Shown here: positions 37,689-45,034 of the stretch, piece by piece
How the letters are laid out: every line of letters starts with the position of its first letter
How positions within the stretch are numbered: position 1 is the first letter of the stretch
NCBI RefSeq assembly: GCF_001688725.2
Contig: NZ_CP015401.2
Location: 4,658,001 to 4,722,000, forward strand
Direction of reading: 5' to 3'
DNA: 64,000 nt
Source: Bacteroides caecimuris
GTDB lineage: Bacteria > Bacteroidota > Bacteroidia > Bacteroidales > Bacteroidaceae
Program-made: the position numbers and the translations under genes
Notes under the pieces: generated by a model
The model's database searches: none
Told to the model about the DNA's origin: nothing
What the model saw: only the letters and a program-made list of their open reading frames with translations

Positions 37689-38048
37689 TTATTTAATAAG
37701 GTAAGGAGGATTGGTGGAAGTTTGCAAATCGCTTTCCTTACTCGATATATAATTTTCAATGCGTGACTGGCGGCTCTTTTCCATCAGTTCCGAGCTGCGC
37801 GTCAGTGCATCATATTTAATGTCTATCAATTCTTTCTTCAACCGGTCTATCTCGATCTGTTGCTGTTGACTGGCATAACGATTGTGAATGTAGAAGATGA
37901 TGAATACCATGATAAGTACCAGCAACTTCGTTTGACGACGGAAAAAATCGGTAGCTAGAATGTCTCCACCCAGAATGCTCTTCATCGAGGTGTGGTTTTT
38001 CTTCTTGCCTTCTTCTGTTTTCTTGTTTACTACTGCTTCTTCTTCCAT
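37689..38048 (-). CDS. FtsL-like division protein
   Basis: A 119-residue bitopic protein. A charged cytoplasmic N-terminus (EEEAVVNKKTEEGKKKNH) precedes one transmembrane helix (about 42-60, LLVLIMVFIIFYIHNRY), then a coiled coil (QQQQIEIDRLKKELIDIKYD). This layout, small size and position between rsmH and ftsI are what is expected of FtsL, which joins FtsQ and FtsB in activating FtsW/FtsI. The sequence itself is poorly conserved, so the call rests on topology and context. Confidence 0.8.
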   Translation of the reverse strand: MEEEAVVNKKTEEGKKKNHTSMKSILGGDILATDFFRRQTKLLVLIMVFIIFYIHNRYASQQQQIEIDRLKKELIDIKYDALTRSSELMEKSRQSRIENYISSKESDLQTSTNPPYLIK

Positions 38049-38054
38049 ATCTTT

Positions 38055-38984
38055 CTATTTCTTCTCTGCAATTCGTAGCTTGGCGCTTCTCGACCGTGGA
38101 TTTCTTTCTATTTCTGCTTCATCGGGAACGATCACCTTGTTGTTGACAAGACGGAAAGGCGTTTGCAGATTTCCGAAGAAGTCGGATTCTGTTTTTCCTT
38201 CCACGTTGCCTGTTTTCATGATGTTTTTCACCATGCGGTCTTCCAACGAATGGTAAGTGATTACCACCAGTCTGCCGCCCGGTTTTAGTGCTTCCGTAGC
38301 AGCCAGCAACATCTCTTTCAGCGCTTCCATTTCTTGGTTTACTTCGATCCGCAGCGCCTGGAATACTTTTGCCAGCTCTTTCTTTTCGCGTTCACGACCG
38401 AAAAGCGGTTTGATGATTTCCAGAAACTCACCGATGGTCCGGATATACTGTCCGCTTCGGGCTTTAACGATGACAGAAGCCAGCTTACGACTGTTCTTCA
38501 GCTCTCCGTACAGGTAGAAGAGGTTTGCAAGACGTCCTTCCTCATAAGTATTTACGATATCTGCTGCCGTGATTCCGGCACGCTTGTTCATACGCATATC
38601 CAGCGCTCCGTCGAAACGGAAAGAAAAGCCGCGTTCGCTATCATCGAAATGATGGGAAGAGACGCCGAGGTCGGCTAGAATCGCATCCACTTGCTCGATG
38701 TCGTGATAGCGCAGGAAATTTTGCAGATAACGGAAGTTGCTGCGTACGAAGATAAAGTGAGGATCATCGACAATGTTCCGTTCAGCGTCCTCGTCTTGGT
38801 CGAATCCCAGCAGACGTCCGCCTTCTCCGAGCCGTGAAAGTATTTCGCGCGAATGTCCCGCTCCTCCGAATGTAACGTCTACATACGTTCCGTCCGGCTG
38901 GATATTCATCCCGTCAACGCTTTCTTTCAGCAATACAGGTACATGATATGTCAATTCATCTTTCTCCATCTTGTTTATTGTCAT
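38055..38984 (-). CDS. rsmH: 16S rRNA (cytosine1402-N4)-methyltransferase RsmH
   Basis: A 309-residue SAM-dependent methyltransferase (MraW) that modifies C1402 in the ribosomal P site. The start HVPVLLKESVDGMNIQPDG, the SAM loop YVDVTFGGAGHSREIL, ADLGVSSHHFDDSERGFSF and the late VVITYHSLEDRMVKN are signatures. The start overlaps the end of mraZ by 29 bp, so the two are likely translationally coupled. ftsL follows after 6 bp. Confidence 0.96.
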   Translation of the reverse strand: MTINKMEKDELTYHVPVLLKESVDGMNIQPDGTYVDVTFGGAGHSREILSRLGEGGRLLGFDQDEDAERNIVDDPHFIFVRSNFRYLQNFLRYHDIEQVDAILADLGVSSHHFDDSERGFSFRFDGALDMRMNKRAGITAADIVNTYEEGRLANLFYLYGELKNSRKLASVIVKARSGQYIRTIGEFLEIIKPLFGREREKKELAKVFQALRIEVNQEMEALKEMLLAATEALKPGGRLVVITYHSLEDRMVKNIMKTGNVEGKTESDFFGNLQTPFRLVNNKVIVPDEAEIERNPRSRSAKLRIAEKK

Positions 38985-39426
38985 CGTTCATAATTTCTTC
39001 TAATGCCGCACCGAACTCTTCAGGCGACATGAATGGTTGTTCTGCCCGCTCTTTCGCCCAGATCTCTATCTTATTGTCGATGCCGATAAAGCGTATATCC
39101 CCATGGATGCTGCAAATCTGCATGTATCGTTTGGGGATTAATATACGTCCGTTGCTGTCCGGTGTTACCACTTCAACATCGCTCACAAACTGTCTGAAAA
39201 TGAGTTGGTGTTTACTGTTCCATTTGTTCAGCCTGCTGCGAAGCTCGTTCAACTCCTCGTTCCACACGCTCTCGGGGTACAGGGTCAAACAGTCCTGAAA
39301 TACGTCTTTACGCATAATAAGCCTTTCTTCGGAAGCTGCTTGTAGTTGCTTCCTGAAGGTTGCGGGTATGAACACCCTTCCTTTGGCGTCCGCCCTGGCT
39401 TCAATATTTCCTAGAAAACGTATCAT
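38956..39426 (-). CDS. mraZ: Transcriptional regulator MraZ
   Basis: A 156-residue AbrB-like DNA-binding protein with two MraZ repeats: DAKGRVFIPATFRKQL near 14-29 and DSNGRILIPKRYMQI near 91-105. MraZ oligomers bind short direct repeats upstream of the dcw cluster and repress it in E. coli. I place the start at the ATG at 39426 (MIRFLGNIEARAD); an upstream extension of 18 codons would run through the promoter and operator. Three 10-bp boxes lie 35-64 bp upstream. It is the first gene of the cluster. Confidence 0.93.
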   Translation of the reverse strand: MIRFLGNIEARADAKGRVFIPATFRKQLQAASEERLIMRKDVFQDCLTLYPESVWNEELNELRSRLNKWNSKHQLIFRQFVSDVEVVTPDSNGRILIPKRYMQICSIHGDIRFIGIDNKIEIWAKERAEQPFMSPEEFGAALEEIMNDDNKQDGER

Positions 39427-39449
39427 TACCTTATTATAAAAAGCGACCG

Positions 39450-39490
39450 TAAAAGTATGAAATTCCCCACAATTCCCCACAACTTTCCAT
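39450..39490 (-). promoter_or_regulatory. dcw promoter with MraZ-type operator boxes
   Basis: On the minus strand three consecutive 10-mers read TGGAAAGTTG, TGGGGAATTG, TGGGGAATTT (from 39489 down to 39460): TGG-led direct repeats at one helical turn, as described for MraZ sites in other bacteria. A near -7 box (TACTTTTA, 39450-39457) follows at once, so binding there should block RNA polymerase. Confidence 0.7.
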
Positions 39491-40406
39491 AAAAAACTTT
39501 TGGAGAAGTTTTCAACAGAATGTTAAATGTCTATTTGCTTGAAAATGATGTGGCTTTGAGAATGCTTTGCTGGTGGGGAGTTTGTGGCAGCGAAACGAAA
39601 AAAATGTCTGTTTAGGTAAAATTTGAGAAATGTGGTATGGCGGAGGTTTCTTCCTATAAAAAAGCATGCTTTTGCTGCGGTGAAAAATGAAAGATGGAGA
39701 AAGAAGCCCTGTTCCCTTTCTTGTTACACTCAAATCTCTTACTAATTATTAAAATAAAAGACTGCCTTCAGTCTTCAGATCTTTAAAAAATCCCCTTTTC
39801 ATCGGTGGTTTTTGCTGAAGGCGCTCCTGAAAACGGAAGTGTTTGACTCCAGCTCTTTTTGCCATATTTACCTTCAATAGAGGCTCTATTGTAACAAAAC
39901 GGAGTCTGCGTTTCATTGTAACAGAGCCTCAGTTTTACCCAGATGCAAGCTCTGTTTTGTTCAGCCCACGTGTTGGCGGGTTTCAGCCTACGCGCAAGCA
40001 ATCATAAGCCCACGTGTAAGCAACCATAAGCTCGCATTTCACCTCACTTTAGCCCACGTGGTGAATCTATATACCCCGCTTGCTGGGCATATATATCCAG
40101 CATGGTGAGTATATATACCCACCGCGCTGGATATATATACTCACCAGTGAGCCTGAAAAGCTGAAAGCACTCCCCCTTGCCTACAGCACCTTCCTGCATG
40201 GGATGATATTTTTCGGTTTCAGCCGCTATCGCCCTCCTGCAAAGCGTTTGCGGATAAAACTGAAACGGCTGAAAGCGGAAATAGCTATGAGATATACGTT
40301 ATTATCTTATACGTCGATTCTTAATGGAGTAATCCATACGATATACGAAAGATGAATGCAGCAGGGTTTATTGGAAAGCTTGGGGTGAAACTCCTTTTGC
40401 TTACTC

Positions 40407-40439
40407 GGCGGTCGAAACGGGAAATAATCCCGTTCCGCC
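40407..40439 (-). terminator. Hairpin after the ECF sigma gene
   Basis: GGCGG-4 nt-AACGGGA (40407-40422) pairs with TCCCGTT-CCGCC (40428-40439) around loop AATAA, with a 4-nt bulge. It lies 75 bp after the sigma gene stop on its strand. There is no clear T run, so termination is only probable. Confidence 0.45.
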
Positions 40440-40513
40440 TGCTCGATTGTTAAAACTAAAATCTGTATTAAAGAAGTATGTGATCCGAGATCACCAATTT
40501 ATATAGTTAAGGT

Positions 40514-41017
40514 CTAGCGGAAGTCTTTCAGTTCTTCCTGTAATTTCTGGCGTGTGAAGAAAATACGGCTCTTTACTGTGCCTAGCGGGAGATCCAGTTT
40601 TTCCGCAATCTCACGGTATTTGAATCCTGAAACGTGCATGGCGAACGGAACTCTGTATTCTTTGGGGAGTTTGTTGACTACACGATGCATCTCTTTCAGG
40701 TCGTATGCTCTTTCTGTACTTTCATAACTTCCGTCCTGTGGCAAATTCAGATGATAAAGATTATCCGTCTGGTCGACGAATGTCTGGTCGCGGACTACCT
40801 TGCGGTAGTTGTTGATGAATATATTGCGCATGATGGTATACATCCATCCTTTGAAATTTGTATCAGGGGTGTATTTATCTTCATTATCTAATGCTTTTAA
40901 TGATGTCTCCTGCAACAAATCGTTTGCTTCTTCACGGTCGGTTGTCAGTTTATAAGCGAAGCGCAGTAATTCTTCTTGTACTCCTACTAAATCTTTTCTG
41001 AAGCTTAAACTTTTCAT
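40514..41017 (-). CDS. ECF-type RNA polymerase sigma factor
   Basis: A 167-residue sigma-70 family protein with only regions 2 and 4. Region 2 covers about 15-75 (LLRFAYKLTTDREEANDLLQETSLKAL, then FKGWMYTIMRNIFINNYRK). Region 4 covers about 110-165 (LPKEYRVPFAMHVSGFKYREIAEKL, LPLGTVKSRIFFTRQKLQEEL). No anti-sigma gene lies next to it: glsA is divergent and the other side is a 1.1-kb spacer. Its regulon cannot be told from here, though the divergent membrane-lipid genes are candidates. A -7-like TAAACTTG sits at 41065-41072 on its strand. Confidence 0.93.
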   Translation of the reverse strand: MKSLSFRKDLVGVQEELLRFAYKLTTDREEANDLLQETSLKALDNEDKYTPDTNFKGWMYTIMRNIFINNYRKVVRDQTFVDQTDNLYHLNLPQDGSYESTERAYDLKEMHRVVNKLPKEYRVPFAMHVSGFKYREIAEKLDLPLGTVKSRIFFTRQKLQEELKDFR

Positions 41018-41242
41018 ATGTGTTGCTTTTTAAAGGTGAATATTCGTTTTTATTTTCGATGGTGCAAGTTTACGGGATTTTCTGAAACCCGATATGGGGA
41101 AATCCGACGTTTTTATGCCCGAAAACTATCCGCGGATAGATTTTAGGTTGTTTTTGATAGTTTTTAGGTGGTATTTTTTTATCTTCTGAACTTAAATCCT
41201 GCATTTTCTACCAAATTATTGCGATTAATAAAAAAGAACCGT

Positions 41243-41250
41243 TAATTTTG
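41243..41250 (+). promoter_or_regulatory. Putative -7 element of glsA-glsB
   Basis: TAATTTTG matches TAnnTTTG. A TTG at 41219-41221 is in the range of a -33 element (21-nt spacer). It excludes the upstream TTG start at 41248 and supports the ATG at 41275. Confidence 0.55.
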
Positions 41251-41274
41251 TGCCATCATTTTTATTTGAAAAGA

Positions 41275-42093
41275 ATGACTGATGACTCTTTATTTTTGAT
41301 TGATGTCGATAAGATACTTCGGACAAAGGCTCCGAAGCATTATAAGTACATCCCTAAATTCGTGGTTTCTTATCTGAAGAAAATTGTTCATCAGGATGAA
41401 ATTAATGTATTCCTGAATGAGTCGAAGGGTAGAATGGGTGTGGACTTTCTGGAGGCATGCATGGATTTTCTGGATGTGAAAGTAGACGTGAAAGGCATTG
41501 AAAATTTGCCTGAAGATGGTCTGTATACTTTTGTTTCCAATCATCCGTTAGGCGGACAGGACGGTGTTGCGCTTGGTTATGTGTTAGGAAAGCACTATGA
41601 CGGGAAAGTGAAATACCTGGTGAATGATTTGTTGATGAATCTTCGCGGGTTGGCTCCCCTTTGTATTCCTATTAATAAAACCGGCAAACAGACAAAAGAC
41701 TTCCCGAAAATGGTAGAGGCGGGATTCCAGTCGGATGACCAGCTGATCATGTTCCCTGCCGGGCTGTGTTCGCGTCGTCAGAATGGAGTCATTCGTGATC
41801 TGGAATGGAAAAAGACATTTATAGTAAAGAGCATACAAGCAAAACGTGATGTAATACCCGTGCATTTCGGCGGTAGAAATTCTGATTTCTTTTACAACCT
41901 GGCAAATATTTGCAAGACATTGGGGATCAGGTTTAACATCGCTATGTTGTATCTTGCGGATGAAATGTTTAAGAATCGCCACAAAACTTTTACTGTCACT
42001 TTTGGCAAACCGATACCCTGGCAGACTTTTGATAAGTCGAAAACCCCTGCGCAATGGGCTGAATACGTAAAGGATATTGTTTATAAACTGTAA
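41275..42093 (+). CDS. glsA: Acyltransferase GlsA (glycine lipid O-acylation)
   Basis: A 272-residue membrane-associated acyltransferase of the PlsC/LPLAT type. The catalytic HX4D motif appears in FVSNHPLGGQDG, followed by a substrate-binding segment with MFPAGLCSRR. In Bacteroides thetaiotaomicron the adjacent pair glsB/glsA makes glycine lipids: GlsB attaches a 3-hydroxy fatty acid to glycine and GlsA adds the second acyl chain to its hydroxyl. The tandem gene pair here has the same order and families. I start at the ATG at 41275 (MTDDSLFLID). glsB follows after 26 bp. Confidence 0.85.
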   Translation: MTDDSLFLIDVDKILRTKAPKHYKYIPKFVVSYLKKIVHQDEINVFLNESKGRMGVDFLEACMDFLDVKVDVKGIENLPEDGLYTFVSNHPLGGQDGVALGYVLGKHYDGKVKYLVNDLLMNLRGLAPLCIPINKTGKQTKDFPKMVEAGFQSDDQLIMFPAGLCSRRQNGVIRDLEWKKTFIVKSIQAKRDVIPVHFGGRNSDFFYNLANICKTLGIRFNIAMLYLADEMFKNRHKTFTVTFGKPIPWQTFDKSKTPAQWAEYVKDIVYKL

Positions 42094-42119
42094 CTGATAG
42101 AACAACTATAACAAGGAAT

Positions 42120-43136
42120 ATGGAAGAGATTATTAAACCGGTAAGCAAAGAACTGCTGAAGGCAGAATTGACGGAAGACAAACGCTTACGAATGACGAAT
42201 AAGAGTAATAATCAGATTTATATTATTACCCATCAAAATGCTCCTAATGTGATGAGAGAAATTGGTCGTTTGCGTGAAATAGCTTTCCGTGCTGCTGGTG
42301 GAGGAACAGGTCTGTCGATGGATATCGATGAATATGATACGATGGAGCATCCTTATAAGCAGTTGATCGTATGGAATCCGGAAGCGGAAGAAATTCTGGG
42401 TGGTTACCGGTATCTGCTTGGTACGGACGTGCGTTTTGATGAAAAAGGTGCTCCGGTTCTGGCAACTTCCCACATGTTTCATTTTTCTGATACTTTTATT
42501 AAAGAATACTTGCCGCAGACAATTGAACTGGGACGTTCGTTTGTTACGCTTGAATATCAGTCTACCCGTGCAGGAAGCAAAGGATTGTTTGCTTTAGATA
42601 ATCTATGGGATGGGTTGGGAGCGTTGACCGTGGTTATGCCGAATGTGAAATATTTCTTTGGCAAGGTGACCATGTATCCTAGCTATCATCGTCGTGGCCG
42701 AGATATGATACTTCATTTCCTTAAGAAGCATTTTTACGACAAAGAGAAACTTGTTACTCCGATTGAACCTCTGCAACTTGAGACTTCCGAAGACGAGTTG
42801 AACACATTGTTCTGCAAGAGTTCTTTTAAAGAGGACTATAAGATATTGAATTGCGAAATCCGTAAATTGGGCTATAATATTCCTCCGTTGGTAAATGCAT
42901 ATATGAGCTTAAGCCCTACGATGCGTATGTTCGGAACAGCTGTCAATTACGAGTTCGGTGATGTGGAAGAAACCGGTATCCTGATTGCTGTAGACGAAAT
43001 TCTTGAAGATAAACGGATTCGACACATCCAGACGTTTATTGAAAGCCATCCGGATGCGTTGAGATTGTCTTCTTGTGAAGGGGAAGAGGTGTTTACGCCT
43101 AAAGTCGTTACACCGCAGGCAGACTGTTCCCGTTAA
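42120..43136 (+). CDS. glsB: N-acyltransferase GlsB (glycine lipid synthesis)
   Basis: A 338-residue GNAT-like acyltransferase of the Acetyltransf_5 (OlsB/hemolysin-like) family. Characteristic parts are VMREIGRLREIAFRAAGGGTG, QLIVWNPEAEEILGGYRYLLG and IELGRSFVTLEYQS, followed by HRRGRDMILHFLKKHF. Related OlsB enzymes acylate ornithine; the Bacteroides homologue acylates glycine with a 3-hydroxy fatty acid. It forms an operon with glsA. Its last 29 bp overlap the end of dgt on the other strand, so the two transcripts must collide or overlap. Confidence 0.85.
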   Translation: MEEIIKPVSKELLKAELTEDKRLRMTNKSNNQIYIITHQNAPNVMREIGRLREIAFRAAGGGTGLSMDIDEYDTMEHPYKQLIVWNPEAEEILGGYRYLLGTDVRFDEKGAPVLATSHMFHFSDTFIKEYLPQTIELGRSFVTLEYQSTRAGSKGLFALDNLWDGLGALTVVMPNVKYFFGKVTMYPSYHRRGRDMILHFLKKHFYDKEKLVTPIEPLQLETSEDELNTLFCKSSFKEDYKILNCEIRKLGYNIPPLVNAYMSLSPTMRMFGTAVNYEFGDVEETGILIAVDEILEDKRIRHIQTFIESHPDALRLSSCEGEEVFTPKVVTPQADCSR

Positions 43137-44454
43137 TTTTACGATAAAGATCAAGAGCAAAGACGTCGGTCATTCCCGATATATAGTCAAGTACCGCCTG
43201 TATTCTTTCATAGAGTACAGGCGAATTTATATTGTATTGACTGGAAACTCGGTCGATCAAGAGTTTGGAATAAGCCTTTTCGGGTGAGGTTACAGCGTCT
43301 ATCATCAATTCGAGTAAGGTACTGATGATGCGGAATCCCGCTAACTCGATATCCAGCACGTCCCGTGAACGGTAGATTTTATTGATAGATACTTTGACGC
43401 TGTGTTGGTAGGCTGCTGCCGGACGTTCGGCTATGCGCTTGATTAGTGGTCCTTCGAACGTGCCGGACAGTATTTCTTGTTCATGATCTAAAAAGACACG
43501 GGTACACTCCCGGATTAATAAACCGATGACGGAAGAACGCAAGTAGGCGATTTGCTCGTTGACATCGTTGACAATCAGGAATGTTTTCCGGAGATGCTCC
43601 TGTCGCTCTTCGCTGAAATAGGTCATTAATAGTTCTTTGGTTTCCTCAGTAGTGAGAATCTTCAGCTTATATGCATCCTCAATATCCATCATCTGATAGC
43701 AAATATCGTCTGCCGCTTCCACTAAATAGACTAGCGGGTGGCGTGCATACTTCAAAGGATGTTCGTTGAGCAAAGTCAGCCCTAATTCAGTGGCTATTTT
43801 TTGGAAACTTTCTTCTTCGCTGACGAAGAATCCAAACTTCGATTTGGTTCCTGCAAGGCTCGATGAAAAGGGATATTTTACGATAGAAGCCAGAGTGCTA
43901 TATGTCAGGACGAATCCGCCTTTGCGACGTCCTTCAAACTGATGTGTCAGTATTCGGAATGCATTTGCATTTCCTTCAAAATGTGTCAAATCTTCCCATT
44001 CCATCGGAGAAAGTTGCTCTCCGTTCGGTTGCTTTTCTTTCAGACGAACTCCTTTCCCTTCAGAGAAGAAAGTAGAAATAGCCTTTTCACCTGAATGGCC
44101 GAAAGGCGGATTCCCTAAATCGTGAGCCAAGCAAGCAGCCGAGACGATAGAACCGATCTCCGGCAGGAAAGAATCTTGAAGTTCCGGATGGCGTTCCAGA
44201 AGTGCTTTGGCAACATCGTTTCCGAGTGAACGGCCAACGCTGGCTACTTCGAGACTGTGCGTAAGTCGGTTGTGTACAAAAACGCTGCCCGGAAGAGGGA
44301 ATACTTGCGTCTTGTTCTGTAATCTGCGGAAAGGAGCCGAAAAAATGAGACGGTCATAGTCCCGTTGGAATTCGGATCGGTTTTCCTGTCGTTCTTCATG
44401 GAATTCTTCCATCCCGAAACGTTTCGCTGATATTAGTTGTTTCCAATTCATCAT
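43108..44454 (-). CDS. dgt: Deoxyguanosinetriphosphate triphosphohydrolase
   Basis: A 448-residue HD-domain dNTPase releasing deoxynucleoside and triphosphate. The HD metal residues are seen in VHNRLTHSLEVASVGRSLG and CLAHDLGNPPFGHSGE. DDICYQMMDIEDAYKL provides the later aspartate. The N-terminal FQRDYDRLIFSAPFRRLQNKTQVFPL is a family signature. The length is usual. It is divergent from dut, which limits dUTP, so both are linked to nucleotide-pool hygiene. The 3' end overlaps glsB by 29 bp. A second in-frame ATG directly follows the first. Confidence 0.92.
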   Translation of the reverse strand: MMNWKQLISAKRFGMEEFHEERQENRSEFQRDYDRLIFSAPFRRLQNKTQVFPLPGSVFVHNRLTHSLEVASVGRSLGNDVAKALLERHPELQDSFLPEIGSIVSAACLAHDLGNPPFGHSGEKAISTFFSEGKGVRLKEKQPNGEQLSPMEWEDLTHFEGNANAFRILTHQFEGRRKGGFVLTYSTLASIVKYPFSSSLAGTKSKFGFFVSEEESFQKIATELGLTLLNEHPLKYARHPLVYLVEAADDICYQMMDIEDAYKLKILTTEETKELLMTYFSEERQEHLRKTFLIVNDVNEQIAYLRSSVIGLLIRECTRVFLDHEQEILSGTFEGPLIKRIAERPAAAYQHSVKVSINKIYRSRDVLDIELAGFRIISTLLELMIDAVTSPEKAYSKLLIDRVSSQYNINSPVLYERIQAVLDYISGMTDVFALDLYRKINGNSLPAV

Positions 44455-44456
44455 TT

Positions 44457-44490
44457 TATTTACGATTTGACTATTTACTATTTACAATTT
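44457..44490. repeat. TTTAC-type degenerate repeats in the dgt-dut spacer
   Basis: TTTACGAT, TTTGACTA, TTTACTAT and TTTACAAT follow one another. The same word family appears at 26336-26367, which suggests a shared origin of spacer sequence. Confidence 0.5.
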
Positions 44491-44578
44491 AGGGAACGGT
44501 ACATTATTTAACTGCAAACTTAACTATTTTTCAGTTCAAAATGTGTATTTTCGCCCGTTAAATAGTAAACATGCATTT

Positions 44579-45010
44579 ATGAATATTCAAGTTATCAATA
44601 AATCGAAGCATCCGCTTCCGGCTTATGCCACCGAATTGTCCGCAGGAATGGATATCCGCGCTAATCTTTCTGAACCTATCACACTGGAACCAATGCAGCG
44701 TTGTCTGGTTCCGACAGGATTGTATATCGCTCTGCCGAAGGGCTTTGAGGCGCAAGTTCGTCCACGTAGCGGGCTGGCGATAAAGAAAGGTATCACAGTA
44801 CTTAATTCTCCGGGTACGATTGATGCGGATTATCGTGGAGAAATCTGTGTCATTTTAGTCAATCTTTCGTCCGAGGTTTTTGTTATTGAAGATGGCGAAC
44901 GTATCGCGCAGATGGTGATAGCAAAGCACGAACAGCCTGTATGGCAGGAAGTGGAGGTGCTGGATGAAACGGAACGCGGAGCCGGTGGCTTTGGGCATAC
45001 CGGAGTATGA
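44579..45010 (+). CDS. dut: dUTP diphosphatase
   Basis: A 143-residue trimeric dUTPase converting dUTP to dUMP and pyrophosphate. All five motifs are present: [46 protein letters not shown] and [10 protein letters not shown]. The last differs from the common GGFGSTG by His for Ser. I use the ATG at 44579 ([10 protein letters not shown]); an upstream frame adds 12 unlikely residues. It heads a + strand series of genes with short gaps that runs to 48665 or beyond. Confidence 0.95.
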   Translation: MNIQVINKSKHPLPAYATELSAGMDIRANLSEPITLEPMQRCLVPTGLYIALPKGFEAQVRPRSGLAIKKGITVLNSPGTIDADYRGEICVILVNLSSEVFVIEDGERIAQMVIAKHEQPVWQEVEVLDETERGAGGFGHTGV

Positions 45011-45034
45011 TGAATGCTTAATCGAAATAATAGA

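Larger units (their letters stand above)
39427..40513. other. 1.1-kb repeat-rich spacer, no convincing gene
   Basis: Besides the mraZ promoter (39450-39490) it holds a small hairpin AAGACTG CCTT CAGTCTT (39758-39775) with a T-rich side on the minus strand, a dyad GAGGCTCT/AGAGCCTC spanning about 39882-39930, three AGCCCACGTG words (39962, 40006, 40050), TATATA-rich dyads (40081-40145), a TTTCAGCCG/CGGCTGAAA dyad (40217-40274) and a GGCGG..CCGCC hairpin (40407-40439). Frames of 72 codons (39783-40001, minus) and 91 codons (40080-40355, plus) exist, but their residues follow the repeats and I do not call them genes. Confidence 0.55.

Noticed and set aside
39880..40160. CRISPR array
   Set aside because: Repeats are short (10 bp), irregularly spaced and partly palindromic, with no constant spacers and no cas genes in the window.
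40080..40355. 91-codon + strand frame in the spacer upstream of mraZ
   Set aside because: Its N-terminus is a translation of TATATA dyads and there is no start context or homology I recognise. A 72-codon minus frame at 39783-40001 was set aside for similar reasons, although the hairpin just after it leaves some doubt.
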